This document shows, piece after piece, positions 47,258 through 56,845 of a stretch of 64,000 nucleotides of DNA (position 1 is the stretch's first letter; every line of letters begins with the position of its first letter). A program made the position numbers and the translations under genes. Where the stretch lies: positions 1,538,501 to 1,602,500 of the forward strand of contig NZ_AP027370.1 in assembly GCF_030296055.1 (NCBI RefSeq), given 5' to 3'. The notes beneath the pieces were generated by a model. The model searched no databases. It was not told the origin of the DNA and was given only the letters and a program-made list of their open reading frames with translations. The stretch comes from Hydrogenimonas cancrithermarum. GTDB lineage: Bacteria; Campylobacterota; Campylobacteria; Campylobacterales; Hydrogenimonadaceae.

Positions 47258-47975
47258 AGTTCATCCCGAGTGGCGCGACGATATCGCCGCAGCCTACAAC
47301 GCACTCGATGGGAACTACCGGAAGTTTGTAGAGAACGGCCGCTACATCCCTGCGCAAGAGCACATCTTCAACGCTTTCAAGACATTGCCGAAATCGAAAC
47401 TCCGCTATATCCTTTTTGGCCAGGATCCCTATCCGAGAGAGGCGTCGGCGACGGGCTATGCATTTATCGACGGTGCGGTAGAGTCGATATTTTCCGAAAG
47501 TGGTTTGAGCAAAGCGGTCAATCGGGCCACAAGCCTTCGCAATTTCGTCAAAATGGCGCTGGTCGCCGATGGAAGGCTTCAGCCGGATGAACTTTCGCAA
47601 GAGGTGATCGCGGCACTCGACAAGCGTGATCTGATCGACTCGATCGAAGAGTTGCGTCTCAACTTCGAAAAAAACGGTGTATTGCTGCTGAATGCCGCAC
47701 TACTGTTCGAGGATAAACGCGCTTCAACCCGCCATGCCAAAGCGTGGCAACCCTTCGTCGGAACGCTTTTGGAGCGCATCGATAGCAACGTCGAGCTGAT
47801 CCTTTTCGGCAATATCGCCAAGATGATTCAAAAGATTCCGGAGGCCGGAAGGTTCCGCCATCGATGCATGGAACATCCCTACAACCATACCTTCATTCTC
47901 AATGAAAACGCCCACCGTCTCTTCGGACCGATGCATCTTTTGAAAAAAATCGAGAATTTTTCAAAAAAACCTTGA
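47250..47975 (+). CDS. Uracil-DNA-glycosylase-superfamily protein
   Basis: The 241-residue product has the family-1 water-activating loop GQDPYP (57-62; Asp59) and a core-strand segment LLLNAALLFED. The leucine-loop HPSP motif of ordinary Ung is replaced by EHPYNHTF, so uracil specificity is uncertain. It may be a glycosylase for another lesion or a divergent uracil-DNA glycosylase. It overlaps the upstream coiled-coil gene by eight bases. A sigma-70 promoter for the following tRNA starts inside its 3' end. Confidence 0.75.
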   Translation: MLEVHPEWRDDIAAAYNALDGNYRKFVENGRYIPAQEHIFNAFKTLPKSKLRYILFGQDPYPREASATGYAFIDGAVESIFSESGLSKAVNRATSLRNFVKMALVADGRLQPDELSQEVIAALDKRDLIDSIEELRLNFEKNGVLLLNAALLFEDKRASTRHAKAWQPFVGTLLERIDSNVELILFGNIAKMIQKIPEAGRFRHRCMEHPYNHTFILNENAHRLFGPMHLLKKIENFSKKP

Positions 47976-48000
47976 AATTCAAAACGATTTGGTGTATAAT
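47972..48000 (+). promoter_or_regulatory. Promoter of tRNA-Arg(GCG)
   Basis: TTGAAA (47972-47977) and TATAAT (47995-48000) are 17 bases apart, an almost ideal sigma-70 promoter. The start point would be near 48007, twelve bases before the tRNA. Confidence 0.85.
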
Positions 48001-48018
48001 TCCCGTCCACAAAGAGAT

Positions 48019-48095
48019 GCGCTCGTAGCTCAGCTGGATAGAGCACTGGTTTGCGGTACCAGCGGTCACACGTTCGAATCGTGTCGAGCGCGCCA
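48019..48095 (+). tRNA. tRNA-Arg (anticodon GCG)
   Basis: The 77-base cloverleaf has a perfect acceptor stem GCGCTCG/CGAGCGC. The anticodon stem CTGGT/ACCAG encloses the loop TTGCGGT (anticodon GCG), the T arm is ACACGTTCGAATCGTGT and CCA is encoded. It reads CGC and CGU. Most bacteria use ACG (inosine) for this box, so a G at position 34 is unusual. Confidence 0.92.
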
Positions 48096-48154
48096 TCTTC
48101 AAGCTCCCTAAATATCGAACTTCAAAGCATTTTTCATAAAATTATATTTTGTTT

Positions 48155-48229
48155 AAGGTTTGACCGAGTCCCACTTTTATCTTCGGCAATTACACGTACG
48201 AAACGATCTACGAGATCGATTTTTTTTTT
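48155..48229 (+). ncRNA. Candidate small RNA or tRNA trailer
   Basis: The gap 48096-48322 has no credible protein gene. It contains promoter-like TTCAAA (48121) and TATATT (48143) 16 bases apart. About 60 bases further comes a strong terminator (48202-48229), so a transcript of about 75 bases is possible. The terminator may instead end the tRNA transcript. Confidence 0.3.
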
Positions 48230-48230
48230 C
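48202..48230 (+). terminator. Rho-independent terminator before the globin-GGDEF gene
   Basis: CGATCT-ACG-AGATCG is a six-base-pair stem (48204-48218) followed by a run of ten T. Confidence 0.85.
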
Positions 48231-48322
48231 ATGCTTAAAGAAGTATTAAAAATTGATTTCAAACCAAATAGACCCATCGTGATTCGCAAAATTCCGCTAC
48301 AATGGTTTTATAAGGATATGTG

Positions 48323-49603
48323 ATGCACCATCGATTTTGCGAGAAAGAGCTGGATACCGTTTACGACGCTTTTTATCATGAGTTTCTAGCGCAAAAAAAT
48401 ATGTCCTCTTTCTTTGAATCGAAAGAGCAGATCGGGAAGATTGCCGAAAAGCAGAAAAAACTTTTAATCGACTATCTCGAACATGAAATCTTCGATCCGG
48501 CACTCTATGAGGAGCTAGGAAAAAGCCATCACGACAGAAAGATCCCTTTTCTATCTATATGCGAAGCGGTCAACTTTCTGGAACGGGCGACCATCTCTCT
48601 CTTTCTGCACCCCGAAACCCATGGAGACTCCGTAGAGTCCGTCATTCGCTACTACGAAGAGGCGGAACGCTTCATCGCAAAAGGCTATTTTTTCAACGAT
48701 ATGCATCGCTTTGTGCAAACCCTCACGAAAAAAAGAAACAAATCCAATGCCCCTGTTGTGGCCCATTTGATGAAGATCCATGTCGACTGGATGATGGAGC
48801 TGGACAAAATCGTACAAAAGGAGCCGCTCGATTACGATAGGCTCGAAGCGTTTATCGAGACGCCGTGCCGGTTCGGAAAGGAACTGGATATGCTTAAAGA
48901 GCATACCCATACCTGTGAAGAGTTCGACCAGATAAAGCGCGAACATATAGAGTTTCACAAAGATCTCTATGTGTTGCACTACACTTTGAAGCGGGAGGAT
49001 TACATACGTGCTTATGCGCTCTTTCAGGAGATCAAGACGCTTATACTCGAGATAGAGACACTGCTTTTCGTCATCAATATCTTCGATATTTCGGAAGAGT
49101 TGAAGTACGATGGGCTGACCCGTGCTTTCAGCAAACGGATGATCGCTCCCATTCTCGGCCAAGAGGTCGAACTGAGCCGTCTCGCCGGAAAACCGTTGCT
49201 CGTCGCAATGATCGATATCGACGATTTCAAACGTATCAACGATACTTTCGGACACGCGTTCGGGGATTTCGTTCTCGCCAAACTGGTTCGTCTGATGCAG
49301 CGTAACATGCGGCGTTCCGATTATCTGTTTCGTTATGGCGGGGAAGAGTTTCTCGTACTTATGCCCAATACGGATTTGGAAGGAGCGTTGCGTGTTTTGG
49401 AAAAAGTGCGCCGAAAAGTGCATGGCCATTTTTTCAAGCAAGGCAATCGAGAAACGAGATTTACGATCAGTATCGGCCTTTTCGAAGTCGACCCGGAGTG
49501 GATCCGGTCGATCGATGGAATAATTGAGGAAGCGGACAAACGGCTTTACGAGGCCAAACGAAACGGAAAAAACAAAGTCGTTTATGGTTGTTTGCCTCGG
49601 TAG
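48323..49603 (+). CDS. Diguanylate cyclase with globin-type and CZB zinc-binding sensor domains
   Basis: The 426-residue cytoplasmic protein has three parts. Residues about 10-135 align by eye with the globin sensor of E. coli DosC, with His69 in KSHHDRKIP matching the heme ligand in VHARIGIP. Residues about 145-245 match the CZB zinc-binding domain of DgcZ: His153, Cys182 (PCRFGKEL), His208 and His212, with nearly the DgcZ spacing. The C-terminal domain is GGDEF with intact RYGGEEF (339-343). It should make cyclic di-GMP under control of heme-bound gas and zinc or redox state. The ATG at 48323 lies six bases after TAAGGA; a GTG at 48320 is possible. Confidence 0.8.
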   Translation: MHHRFCEKELDTVYDAFYHEFLAQKNMSSFFESKEQIGKIAEKQKKLLIDYLEHEIFDPALYEELGKSHHDRKIPFLSICEAVNFLERATISLFLHPETHGDSVESVIRYYEEAERFIAKGYFFNDMHRFVQTLTKKRNKSNAPVVAHLMKIHVDWMMELDKIVQKEPLDYDRLEAFIETPCRFGKELDMLKEHTHTCEEFDQIKREHIEFHKDLYVLHYTLKREDYIRAYALFQEIKTLILEIETLLFVINIFDISEELKYDGLTRAFSKRMIAPILGQEVELSRLAGKPLLVAMIDIDDFKRINDTFGHAFGDFVLAKLVRLMQRNMRRSDYLFRYGGEEFLVLMPNTDLEGALRVLEKVRRKVHGHFFKQGNRETRFTISIGLFEVDPEWIRSIDGIIEEADKRLYEAKRNGKNKVVYGCLPR

Positions 49604-49641
49604 TTTCGGCAGTGTAGCTCAATATTGCAAAAAATTCCGAT

Positions 49642-49854
49642 TTAAAATCCTTTTTTCGCGCGCTCCATCAACTCTTCCATCTCTTTTTTTCTTCGTATCT
49701 CTTCACGTCGTTCGACCGCTTCGTTGGACGGTGTTTTGGGATCGGCGAAGACCGCTTTACCGTAAAGGGTACACCCTTTCATACCCGGTTCGCAGGGCTG
49801 GTCTAGAAGGTCGCAAATGTTTCCGATTTGGTGGGAGCATGTCCATCCGCCCAT
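49642..49854 (-). CDS. Small four-cysteine protein
   Basis: The 70-residue product starts MGGWTCSHQIGNICDLLDQP. It carries Cys6, Cys14, Cys21 and Cys28 in the first half, followed by a charged helix (EAVERREEIRRKKEMEELME). The four cysteines could bind zinc or an iron-sulfur cluster. AGGAGA six bases before the ATG supports translation. It lies downstream of the efflux operon on the same strand, 73 bases after the TolC-like stop, and may have its own promoter (TATGAT on the minus strand near 49880). I do not recognise a named family. Confidence 0.72.
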   Translation of the reverse strand: MGGWTCSHQIGNICDLLDQPCEPGMKGCTLYGKAVFADPKTPSNEAVERREEIRRKKEMEELMERAKKGF

Positions 49855-49893
49855 CGTCTCTCCTGAACTTTTTAAAAAATCATAACATATTTT

Positions 49894-49904
49894 GGTGTAA
49901 CACC
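49894..49904. promoter_or_regulatory. Palindrome upstream of the four-cysteine protein
   Basis: GGTGTAACACC is a perfect palindrome around a central base. It lies just upstream of a TATGAT -10 candidate on the minus strand, where a regulator could bind. Confidence 0.3.
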
Positions 49905-49927
49905 GCTGCAGACGACGTTTTCCCCGG

Positions 49928-51238
49928 CTATTTTCCGACGGCCCGTTCGACGGCGGCGAGAGAGGTGAAGAGAGTGTAGTAGCTGACGACGAGGCTGCTG
50001 GAAGCGTCGATATACCCCTGGCGTGCCTGCTGCAGTTCGATATAGTCGCCGATGCCGTGTTCGTAGCGTTTCTGCGCCTGTTCGAACTTCTCTTTGGCCG
50101 CTTCGGCGAGGCTCTGGGCCAAGATCACCTCGTCACGGTTTCTGAGTGCCCGGGTGACGGCGTCGGCCACCTCCTGCCGAATACGTGATTTCACGTCGTT
50201 GTACTGCGCGAGTCTCTTGAGCAGTTCGGCGCGCGCCTCTTCGATGCGGGCATCGGTTTTGCCCCCTTCGTAGAGGTTCCACTTCAGGATGACGAGCGCG
50301 TTGGCCTGATCTTTTGGGACATAGAGCTCGAGATCACTGTCGGCCACTTCGTTGTGCGTATAATCGAGTGTGGCCAAGAACTTGGGGTAGTAGCCGCCCC
50401 TGAGACTTGCCAGGCGTGCTTTGGCACTCTCGATCCGGCTGTGGTGACTCCGTAGTTCCATGCGATGGCTGTAAGCGAATGCTACGAGCTCTTCGAGGCT
50501 CTTTTCCATGACCGGTAGGCTTTTGTCGGCGTTGGCGTAGTCGATTTCGGGAGCGTAGAGGCGGTGGGGAACCGCATGGGGATCGAGTCCGGCCACCTTC
50601 TCGAGCCAGATACGTGCACGACGGTATTCATAGCGTGCACTGTTGAGGGATTTTCGGGCCTGGATGAGGTTGACCTTCGCATCGGAAACGTCGATCTTGG
50701 TGCGGATCCCCGCTTCATAGTAGCGTTCGGCGCGGTGGAGCTGTTTTTCGTTGAGACGAACGTTCTCTTCGTTGACCGCGATCAGGTTTTTCGCCTGCAG
50801 GACATAGTAATAGGCCTCTTTGACGTCGAAAATCTTGTCGGAGATCTTCTGCTGCAGCGTTGCGTGGGCGGTGTCGGTGCCGAGGCGGTGGGCTTCGATC
50901 TTTTTCCCTGTCTTTCCGAAATCGTAGAGCAGCTGGGAGACGGAGAGGGTTCCGGTCATCAGGCCGGAGCTCTGTGTTCCATCGATGGAAGCGCTTTTGA
51001 CTACGGTGCTTCCGGCGCCGGCACCGATGTCGACCCGCGGTCTGCGCTCCCCTTCGGCTTGGCGGGTACGTTGTTTCGATGCATTGTAGTCGGCCCGCCA
51101 GATGTCGAGGTCGGGGCTCTTTTCAAGTGCTATCGTGACAAGATCGTCGATTTTCAGAACCTTGGGCTCGGCCGAAAGCAGGGAAGAAAAGGCAATGAGC
51201 GAAAAAATCAAACGTATCATGGTGACTCCCGGTTTCAT
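49928..51238 (-). CDS. TolC-like outer-membrane efflux protein
   Basis: The 436-residue product is an outer-membrane efflux channel subunit (TolC family) with a signal peptide ([12 protein letters not shown]) and two repeats of long coiled helices, for example [20 protein letters not shown]. The start ATG at 51238 overlaps the stop of the RND gene (ATGA) and has AGGGAG upstream. An internal ATG at 51220 also has a good site and would give a shorter signal peptide. It is the third gene of a membrane fusion protein-RND-channel operon. Confidence 0.9.
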   Translation of the reverse strand: MKPGVTMIRLIFSLIAFSSLLSAEPKVLKIDDLVTIALEKSPDLDIWRADYNASKQRTRQAEGERRPRVDIGAGAGSTVVKSASIDGTQSSGLMTGTLSVSQLLYDFGKTGKKIEAHRLGTDTAHATLQQKISDKIFDVKEAYYYVLQAKNLIAVNEENVRLNEKQLHRAERYYEAGIRTKIDVSDAKVNLIQARKSLNSARYEYRRARIWLEKVAGLDPHAVPHRLYAPEIDYANADKSLPVMEKSLEELVAFAYSHRMELRSHHSRIESAKARLASLRGGYYPKFLATLDYTHNEVADSDLELYVPKDQANALVILKWNLYEGGKTDARIEEARAELLKRLAQYNDVKSRIRQEVADAVTRALRNRDEVILAQSLAEAAKEKFEQAQKRYEHGIGDYIELQQARQGYIDASSSLVVSYYTLFTSLAAVERAVGK

Positions 51239-54200
51239 AACGACTCCCTTCTTGCGACTTCCTCTTCGACATCGACGAATTTCTCGCGCATCGTCTCCAG
51301 GACGACGTAAAGCACCGGTACCAGCAGGGTGCTGACGACGGTTGCCATCACCATCCCGCCCAACAGCCCCACGCCGATCGAGCGCTGGGTGATCGCACCC
51401 GCCCCTGTCGTGAAGGCCAGCGGCATGACGCCGAAGACGAAGGAGAGAATCGTCATCATGATCGCCCGGAAACGGAGTTTTCCGGCCATGATCGCCGCAT
51501 CGAAGATGGTGTGCCCCTTCTCCCGTAGCTCTTTGGCGAACTCGACGATCAAAATGGCGTTTTTGGAGGCGAGGGCGATGAGCAGCACCAGCCCCACCTG
51601 GGCGTAGATGTTGAGTGGCAGCCCCGCCATCCGCAGGGCGACGATCGCACCGATCATGACGATGGGGACCGATAGCAGAATCATCAGCGGCAGGATCCAA
51701 CTCTCATACTGCGCCGCCAATACCAGAAAGACGACGATCGTGACAAAGATGAAGACATAGATCTGCGCGTTTCCGGCCAGCTTCTCCTGATAGGACATTC
51801 CCGACCACTCGAAGCCGTAGGTTTTTGGCAGCAGGCGCTCGGCGATCTCCTCCATCGCCGCCATCGCCTGGCCGGAGCTGTAGCCCGGTGCGGCGTTTCC
51901 CGTGATCTGAATGGCTCGGTAGAGGTTGTAGTGCGGGAGGTTCTGCGGCCCTGTGATCTCTTCGATCTTCACGAGCGAGCCGATAGGCACCATCTTGCCG
52001 TAGGCGCTCTTGACGAAGAGTTTGGAAATGTCCGACTTGTCGCTTCGGAAGGCTTTGTCGGCCTGGACGAAGACGCGGAAGACCTTTCCGAATTTCGTGA
52101 AGTCGTTGATGTAATAGGAGCCCAGATAGGTCTGCAGCGTCGCGAAAAGATTGGCGATGTCGACCCCTAGGGCGTTCGCTTTTTTTCGATCAATGTCGAT
52201 GTAGTACATCGGATAGGAGGCGTCGAACGTGGTGAAGGCCCGGCCGATGCGCGGATCGGCGTTGGCTTCTTTTATCAGCTCCCGGACGTGGCGGAGGAAG
52301 GTATCCAGGTCGCTCGCCAGGTAGTCCTGTACCCGGAAGTCGAAACCGCCGACACTGCCAAGCCCGGGAATGCCCGGAAGGTTGAAGGCGGCGACGGATG
52401 CCTCGGTGAATTTCGCACCTTTGCGGTTGACGGTTTGGATGATGCTTTCGACATCCATTCCCGCCGCTTTTCGCGCCTCCCACGGTTCGAGCGAAACGAA
52501 AAGCACGCCGGCACTCGGGTCGAGGGTGTTGGAGATGGCGTTGAAGCCGTCGATCGCGATGACGTCGGCGACACCGGGGATTTTAGCGACCACGTCACTC
52601 ACCTCTTTGCGCAGATCGAGGGTCCGTTCGATCGTACTGCCGGGACGCAGCGTGAAGGAGACGAGAAACGCACCCTTGTCTTCGGAAGGGACGAAACCTG
52701 TCGGGGTGATCGAGAAGAGGTAGTAGACCCCGCCGAGTGCCAGGAAAAAAAGCGTCATGACGGCCCAGCGTAGTTTTACGAGCAGTGTGACGAGGGCCGT
52801 GTATCCGGCGGTGAGCCGGTCGAAGAAGCGCTCGAAAAGTTCGAAGCCGACAAACTTCTTCGCATCCGGCCCCTGCCGCCTGATAATGATGGCGCTCAGT
52901 GCCGGCGAGAGGGTCAGTGCGTTGAGCGAGGAGATGATGACGGCGAACGAGATCGTCAGTGCGAACTGCTGGTAGAGCGATCCGGTGATGCCCGGCATCA
53001 TCGAAACGGGGACGAAGACCGCCACGAGCACCAGCGTCGTCGCGATGATCGGCCCGATCAGCTCGATCATCGCCTTTTTCACCACCTGGGGGATCGGCAG
53101 GTCGGGCTCTTTTTTCATGATCATCTCGACATTTTCGACGACGAGAATGACGTCGTCCACGACGATCCCGATGGCGAGGATCAGGCCAAAGAGCGTCAGG
53201 AAGTTGATCGAAAAGCCGGGGGCCGCCTGCATGACGGCGAAGGCACCGATGAGCGAGACCGGAATGGCGACCGAAGCGATGACGGTGGGGCGCCACGATT
53301 GCAGGAAGATGTAGATGATGAGGATGACGAGTAGAATCGCGATGAAGAGGTTTTTCACGACGTTGTCGATCGCCACCTCGACATATTGGGTCGTATCGTA
53401 GGGGATCGAGTAGGCGATTCCTTCGGGGAATCGGGATTTCAGCCGATCCATCGTCTCACCCACTTTTTTGCGGATCTCGAGGGAGTTGGAGCCGGGAAGC
53501 TGGTAGATGCCGATCATCCCGGTCGGTTTGCCGTTGAGGGCGGCGTTCCAGTCATACTTTTCGGCACCCAGTTCGATGCGGCCGACATCGTCGAGGTAGA
53601 CGAGCGCACCGTCTTTACGGTGTTTGACGACGATGTTTCGAAACTCATCGACCGTGGCGAGACGTCCTTTGGTGGTCAGGACATACTCGAAGGGCTGGTC
53701 GCGGTAGGTCGGTGCCGCACCGATCTTTCCAAGCGATGCCTGCCTGTTCTGGCTTTTGATCGCTCCGATCACCTCGTTCGGGGCGATGCCGAGCGCTTTG
53801 AGTTTGTCGGGATCGAGCCATATGCGCATCGCATACTTCTTCTCTCCCATGATCTCCGCTTTTCCGACGCCCGGAATCCGCTTCAGTTCATCAAGGATGT
53901 TGATTGTGATGAAGTTGCTCAAAAAGGCATCGTCATATTGCTCGTCGCCGCTGAGGGTGACGGCGCAGACCATACTGGCCGTCTCTTTGTTGACGGTGAT
54001 TCCCTGCTGTTTCACCTCCGCCGGCAGAGAGGGCTCGGCGATCGAGACCTTGTTCTGAACGTCGACGGCGGCGATATCGAGATCGTATCCCGGCTCGAAG
54101 TAGACGGTGATCTTCGACTGGCCTGCCGAGGTACTGGAGGATTCGATGTAGATCATCCCCTGTACGCCGTTGAGTTTGTCTTCGAGGGGGCGTGTGACGC

Positions 54201-54381
54201 TCTCTTCGACATCGAAGGCGTTGGCCCCCGTATAGTTGGCGGAGACCGTCACGGTCGGGGGGGCCACGTCGGGAAATTCCTGGACCGGCAGAACGTAGAT
54301 CGAAAGAAGCCCCGCGATGATGATGATGAGCGAGATCACCATCGCGAAGATCGGGCGTTTGATGAAGAGGACGGAGAACAT
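51235..54381 (-). CDS. RND efflux pump, AcrB/MexB (HAE1) type
   Basis: The 1048-residue inner-membrane pump has twelve transmembrane segments arranged around two large periplasmic loops. The N-terminus [20 protein letters not shown] is typical. The proton-relay pair Asp-Asp in [20 protein letters not shown] is intact. The hydrophobe/amphiphile branch exports drugs, detergents or solvents together with the adjacent fusion and channel proteins. It starts three bases after the fusion-protein stop. Substrate cannot be deduced. Confidence 0.95.
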   Translation of the reverse strand: MFSVLFIKRPIFAMVISLIIIIAGLLSIYVLPVQEFPDVAPPTVTVSANYTGANAFDVEESVTRPLEDKLNGVQGMIYIESSSTSAGQSKITVYFEPGYDLDIAAVDVQNKVSIAEPSLPAEVKQQGITVNKETASMVCAVTLSGDEQYDDAFLSNFITINILDELKRIPGVGKAEIMGEKKYAMRIWLDPDKLKALGIAPNEVIGAIKSQNRQASLGKIGAAPTYRDQPFEYVLTTKGRLATVDEFRNIVVKHRKDGALVYLDDVGRIELGAEKYDWNAALNGKPTGMIGIYQLPGSNSLEIRKKVGETMDRLKSRFPEGIAYSIPYDTTQYVEVAIDNVVKNLFIAILLVILIIYIFLQSWRPTVIASVAIPVSLIGAFAVMQAAPGFSINFLTLFGLILAIGIVVDDVILVVENVEMIMKKEPDLPIPQVVKKAMIELIGPIIATTLVLVAVFVPVSMMPGITGSLYQQFALTISFAVIISSLNALTLSPALSAIIIRRQGPDAKKFVGFELFERFFDRLTAGYTALVTLLVKLRWAVMTLFFLALGGVYYLFSITPTGFVPSEDKGAFLVSFTLRPGSTIERTLDLRKEVSDVVAKIPGVADVIAIDGFNAISNTLDPSAGVLFVSLEPWEARKAAGMDVESIIQTVNRKGAKFTEASVAAFNLPGIPGLGSVGGFDFRVQDYLASDLDTFLRHVRELIKEANADPRIGRAFTTFDASYPMYYIDIDRKKANALGVDIANLFATLQTYLGSYYINDFTKFGKVFRVFVQADKAFRSDKSDISKLFVKSAYGKMVPIGSLVKIEEITGPQNLPHYNLYRAIQITGNAAPGYSSGQAMAAMEEIAERLLPKTYGFEWSGMSYQEKLAGNAQIYVFIFVTIVVFLVLAAQYESWILPLMILLSVPIVMIGAIVALRMAGLPLNIYAQVGLVLLIALASKNAILIVEFAKELREKGHTIFDAAIMAGKLRFRAIMMTILSFVFGVMPLAFTTGAGAITQRSIGVGLLGGMVMATVVSTLLVPVLYVVLETMREKFVDVEEEVARRESL

Positions 54382-54384
54382 CGG

Positions 54385-55560
54385 TTATTCCATGCCCATC
54401 GCGTCGGCCACTTTTTTCAGCAGCGCTTCGGGGCCTTTGGTCTTCGTGACATCTTCGGGTTTGAGCGGCATGCCGTCACGGACCTTTTTGAGGCCCGACA
54501 CGACGACACGGTCACCCTCGTCCAGCCCTTTTTTGATCGCGACGAAAAAACGGGTCGAGAAAGCCGGTTCGACCGTGGTACGCTTCGCTTTGGCGGTTTT
54601 ACCGGCGCGATAGACGAATTTGCCCTGCTGGTCTTCGAAGATCGCCTGGGGCGGGACGACGATAAAGGGGTGCTGGTCGGTGACGAAGAGGTTGAGATAG
54701 ACGAAGGTTCCCGGGAGGGCTTCGGACTGGCTGTTTTTCAAGACGGCGCGCATCGTGACGGTCGATGTTTTCGGGTCGACCGTGTTGTCGGTGAAATCGA
54801 CATACCCTTTCAGCCGCGGACGCGAAAGCATCCCGTCGGAAGATGGGATCTCGACGAAGACGTCGAGCTTCGATTTGGATGCGTAGGTCGAAATTTTTTT
54901 CGCCTCTTTTTCGGAAGGGGAGAAGTAGACATAGAGCGGATCGGTCTGCATGATCGTCGTCAGAAGCGTCGCTTCGCCGTAGCCGACCAGGTTGCCCACA
55001 TCGACACGGCGTGCGCTCGTTTTTCCGGCGATCGGGGCCCGTACGACCGTGTAGTCGAGGTCGAGTTTCGCTTCGGCGATTTTCGCCTCGTCGGCCAGAA
55101 TCGCCGCTTCGTAATTGGCCATCTGCGCTTCATACTCCTCCAGTGTCGCCCTGGGTGCCAACCCCTCTTCGGCAAGCGGCTTGTAGCGGGCGACATTGGC
55201 TTTGGCGAGTCTGAGCATCGCCTCGTCGCGTTTTTTGTTGGCGATGGCCGCTTGAAGCGCCGCTTCGTAGCGGTCTGGCTCGATCAAAAAGAGCTTCTGC
55301 CCCTTTTTCACCGTTTCGCCGTCGCGGAAAAAGCGTTTGACGAGCCGTCCCGAGACGCGTGCGCGTACCGCCTGCTCGCTGCTGGCTTTGGTCATTCCCG
55401 TAAATTCTATCCAGATAGGGATGTTTCGCTTTTTGACGGTGATCGTTTCGACCGGAAGTGCCGGGGTCTCTTTGGCGGCTTTGGCTTCTGGCTTCTTCTC
55501 TTGACAACCTGTGAAAAAAAAGCCAAAGATCAATATCAGCGGCAGAAGCGTTCTTGGCAT
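54385..55560 (-). CDS. RND efflux membrane fusion protein, lipoprotein
   Basis: The 391-residue product is an AcrA/MexA-type periplasmic adaptor. It has a lipoprotein signal with lipobox FTGC (Cys19). The lipoyl-like halves (VSGRLVKRFFRDGETVKKGQ and DYTVVRAPIAGKTSARRVDV) flank a helical hairpin (AIANKKRDEAMLRLAKANVA). It is the first gene of the operon. Upstream 93 bases (55561-55653) contain AT-rich promoter-like sequence but no TetR gene. Confidence 0.93.
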   Translation of the reverse strand: MPRTLLPLILIFGFFFTGCQEKKPEAKAAKETPALPVETITVKKRNIPIWIEFTGMTKASSEQAVRARVSGRLVKRFFRDGETVKKGQKLFLIEPDRYEAALQAAIANKKRDEAMLRLAKANVARYKPLAEEGLAPRATLEEYEAQMANYEAAILADEAKIAEAKLDLDYTVVRAPIAGKTSARRVDVGNLVGYGEATLLTTIMQTDPLYVYFSPSEKEAKKISTYASKSKLDVFVEIPSSDGMLSRPRLKGYVDFTDNTVDPKTSTVTMRAVLKNSQSEALPGTFVYLNLFVTDQHPFIVVPPQAIFEDQQGKFVYRAGKTAKAKRTTVEPAFSTRFFVAIKKGLDEGDRVVVSGLKKVRDGMPLKPEDVTKTKGPEALLKKVADAMGME

Positions 55561-55644
55561 GAAGAATCCTTATACGGAGAAAAATACTCTCATTGGTATT
55601 ATGATAGGTGAATTCGTGTTAATAGTAGATAAAGAGAGGGTGGA

Positions 55645-55667
55645 GCGAGAAGTTTAAGACTTCTCGC
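55645..55667 (-). terminator. Hairpin at the end of prfB
   Basis: GCGAGAAGT and ACTTCTCGC form a perfect nine-base-pair stem around a five-base loop that contains the prfB stop codon. No T run follows directly, so it may terminate weakly or protect the 3' end. Confidence 0.5.
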
Positions 55668-56769
55668 CGCTCTGTTTTTCGGCTTCGGCCACGAGGACCC
55701 CTTCGATCAGTTTGTCGATGTCGCCATCGAGAATCGCGTCGACATTGCTGAAGGCCTGGCCGCTGCGGGTGTCTTTGACCTGCTGGTAGGGTGCCAACAC
55801 GTAGGAGCGGATCTGGTGCCCCCACCCGATATCGCTCTTTTCGACGCCGTCGGCTTCGGCTTTTTTCTTCTCGAGTTCCAGTTCGTAGAGGCGGCTTTTG
55901 AGCATTTTCATCGCCGTCGCTTTGTTTTTGTGCTGGCTGCGGTCGTTCTGGCACTGCACGACGATACCCGTCGGGATATGGGTGATGCGGATGGCGCTTT
56001 CGGTTTTGTTGACGTGCTGGCCGCCGGCACCCGATGCCCTGTAGGTGTCGATGCGAAGGTCCTTGTCTTCGATCTCGATATCGATGTCGTCGTCGATCTC
56101 CGGAGAGACCATGACCGAAGCGAAAGAGGTGTGGCGTCTGGCGTTAGAGTCGTAGGGGCTGATGCGTACGAGACGGTGGATGCCGTTTTCGACTTTGAGG
56201 TAGCCGTAGGCGTTTTCGCCCTTGATGATGAAACTGACGTCTTTGATCCCGGCCTCTTCACCCGGCTGGTAGTCGAGCACCTCGACCTTGAAGCCGTGGC
56301 GTTCCGCCCAGCGCAGATACATACGGTACAAAATGCTCGCCCAATCCTGGCTCTCGGTACCGCCTGCGCCCGGGTGGATCGATACGATGGCGTTGTTGGC
56401 GTCGTGCGGACCGCTGAGCATCACTTCGATCTCGACCTTGTTGACCCGCTCTTCGATCTCGGGGGCTTCGGAAAAGAGCTGCTCGAGCGTCTCTTCATCT
56501 TTCTCTTCGGTTGCCATCTCGAAGAGATCGAGTGCATCGTTGACAGCGCTTTCGGCCTCTTCGTAACGCTTCAAAATCCGCTCGAGGCGATTTTTCTCTT
56601 TCTGGATTTCGCCCGCTTTTTTGGCGTCGCTCCAGAAATTCTCCTGCATCTCCATCTCGGAGATCTCTTTAAGACGCTTTTTGATCTCGTCGGGCTTGAT
56701 AATGTTTTTGATGTTTTCGATCTTGGTCTGAAGTTTTTTCATCAGTTCGGAAAATTCGTAACTGTCCAC
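55654..56769 (-). CDS. prfB: Peptide chain release factor 2
   Basis: The 371-residue RF2 ends translation at UGA and UAA. The catalytic GGQ motif is in [12 protein letters not shown]. The tripeptide that reads the stop codon is SPY ([15 protein letters not shown]) in place of the usual SPF. The coding frame is continuous; the autoregulatory +1 frameshift known from E. coli is absent. The start is GTG at 56769, with AAAGGA upstream. A stem-loop encloses its stop codon. Confidence 0.95.
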   Translation of the reverse strand: MDSYEFSELMKKLQTKIENIKNIIKPDEIKKRLKEISEMEMQENFWSDAKKAGEIQKEKNRLERILKRYEEAESAVNDALDLFEMATEEKDEETLEQLFSEAPEIEERVNKVEIEVMLSGPHDANNAIVSIHPGAGGTESQDWASILYRMYLRWAERHGFKVEVLDYQPGEEAGIKDVSFIIKGENAYGYLKVENGIHRLVRISPYDSNARRHTSFASVMVSPEIDDDIDIEIEDKDLRIDTYRASGAGGQHVNKTESAIRITHIPTGIVVQCQNDRSQHKNKATAMKMLKSRLYELELEKKKAEADGVEKSDIGWGHQIRSYVLAPYQQVKDTRSGQAFSNVDAILDGDIDKLIEGVLVAEAEKQSGEKS

Positions 56770-56817
56770 AGGTGATATCCTTTGATATAATTGCGTAATT
56801 ATACTATCTCTTTGGAG

Positions 56818-56845
56818 TTAAAAACTAAAAGTTGAAAGCTAAAAG
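56818..56845. repeat. Four-heptamer array C
   Basis: Four 7-mers in a row: TTAAAAA, CTAAAAG, TTGAAAG, CTAAAAG. Two inverted units (ACTTTTA, GTTTTAC) occur at 56877-56890. AAAACTAAAAGT (56821-56832) and ACTTTTAGTTTT (56877-56888) are therefore perfect 12-base inverted arms around a 44-base centre. Confidence 0.8.

Noticed and set aside
53386-55611. Plus-strand frame of about 740 codons opposite the RND pump and fusion protein
   Set aside because: Shadow across two genes on the other strand; composition is that of an antisense frame and no start site is supported.
56690-56769. Programmed +1 frameshift in prfB
   Set aside because: The frame is continuous from the GTG start through the whole protein; no in-frame TGA or slippery CTTTGA is present.
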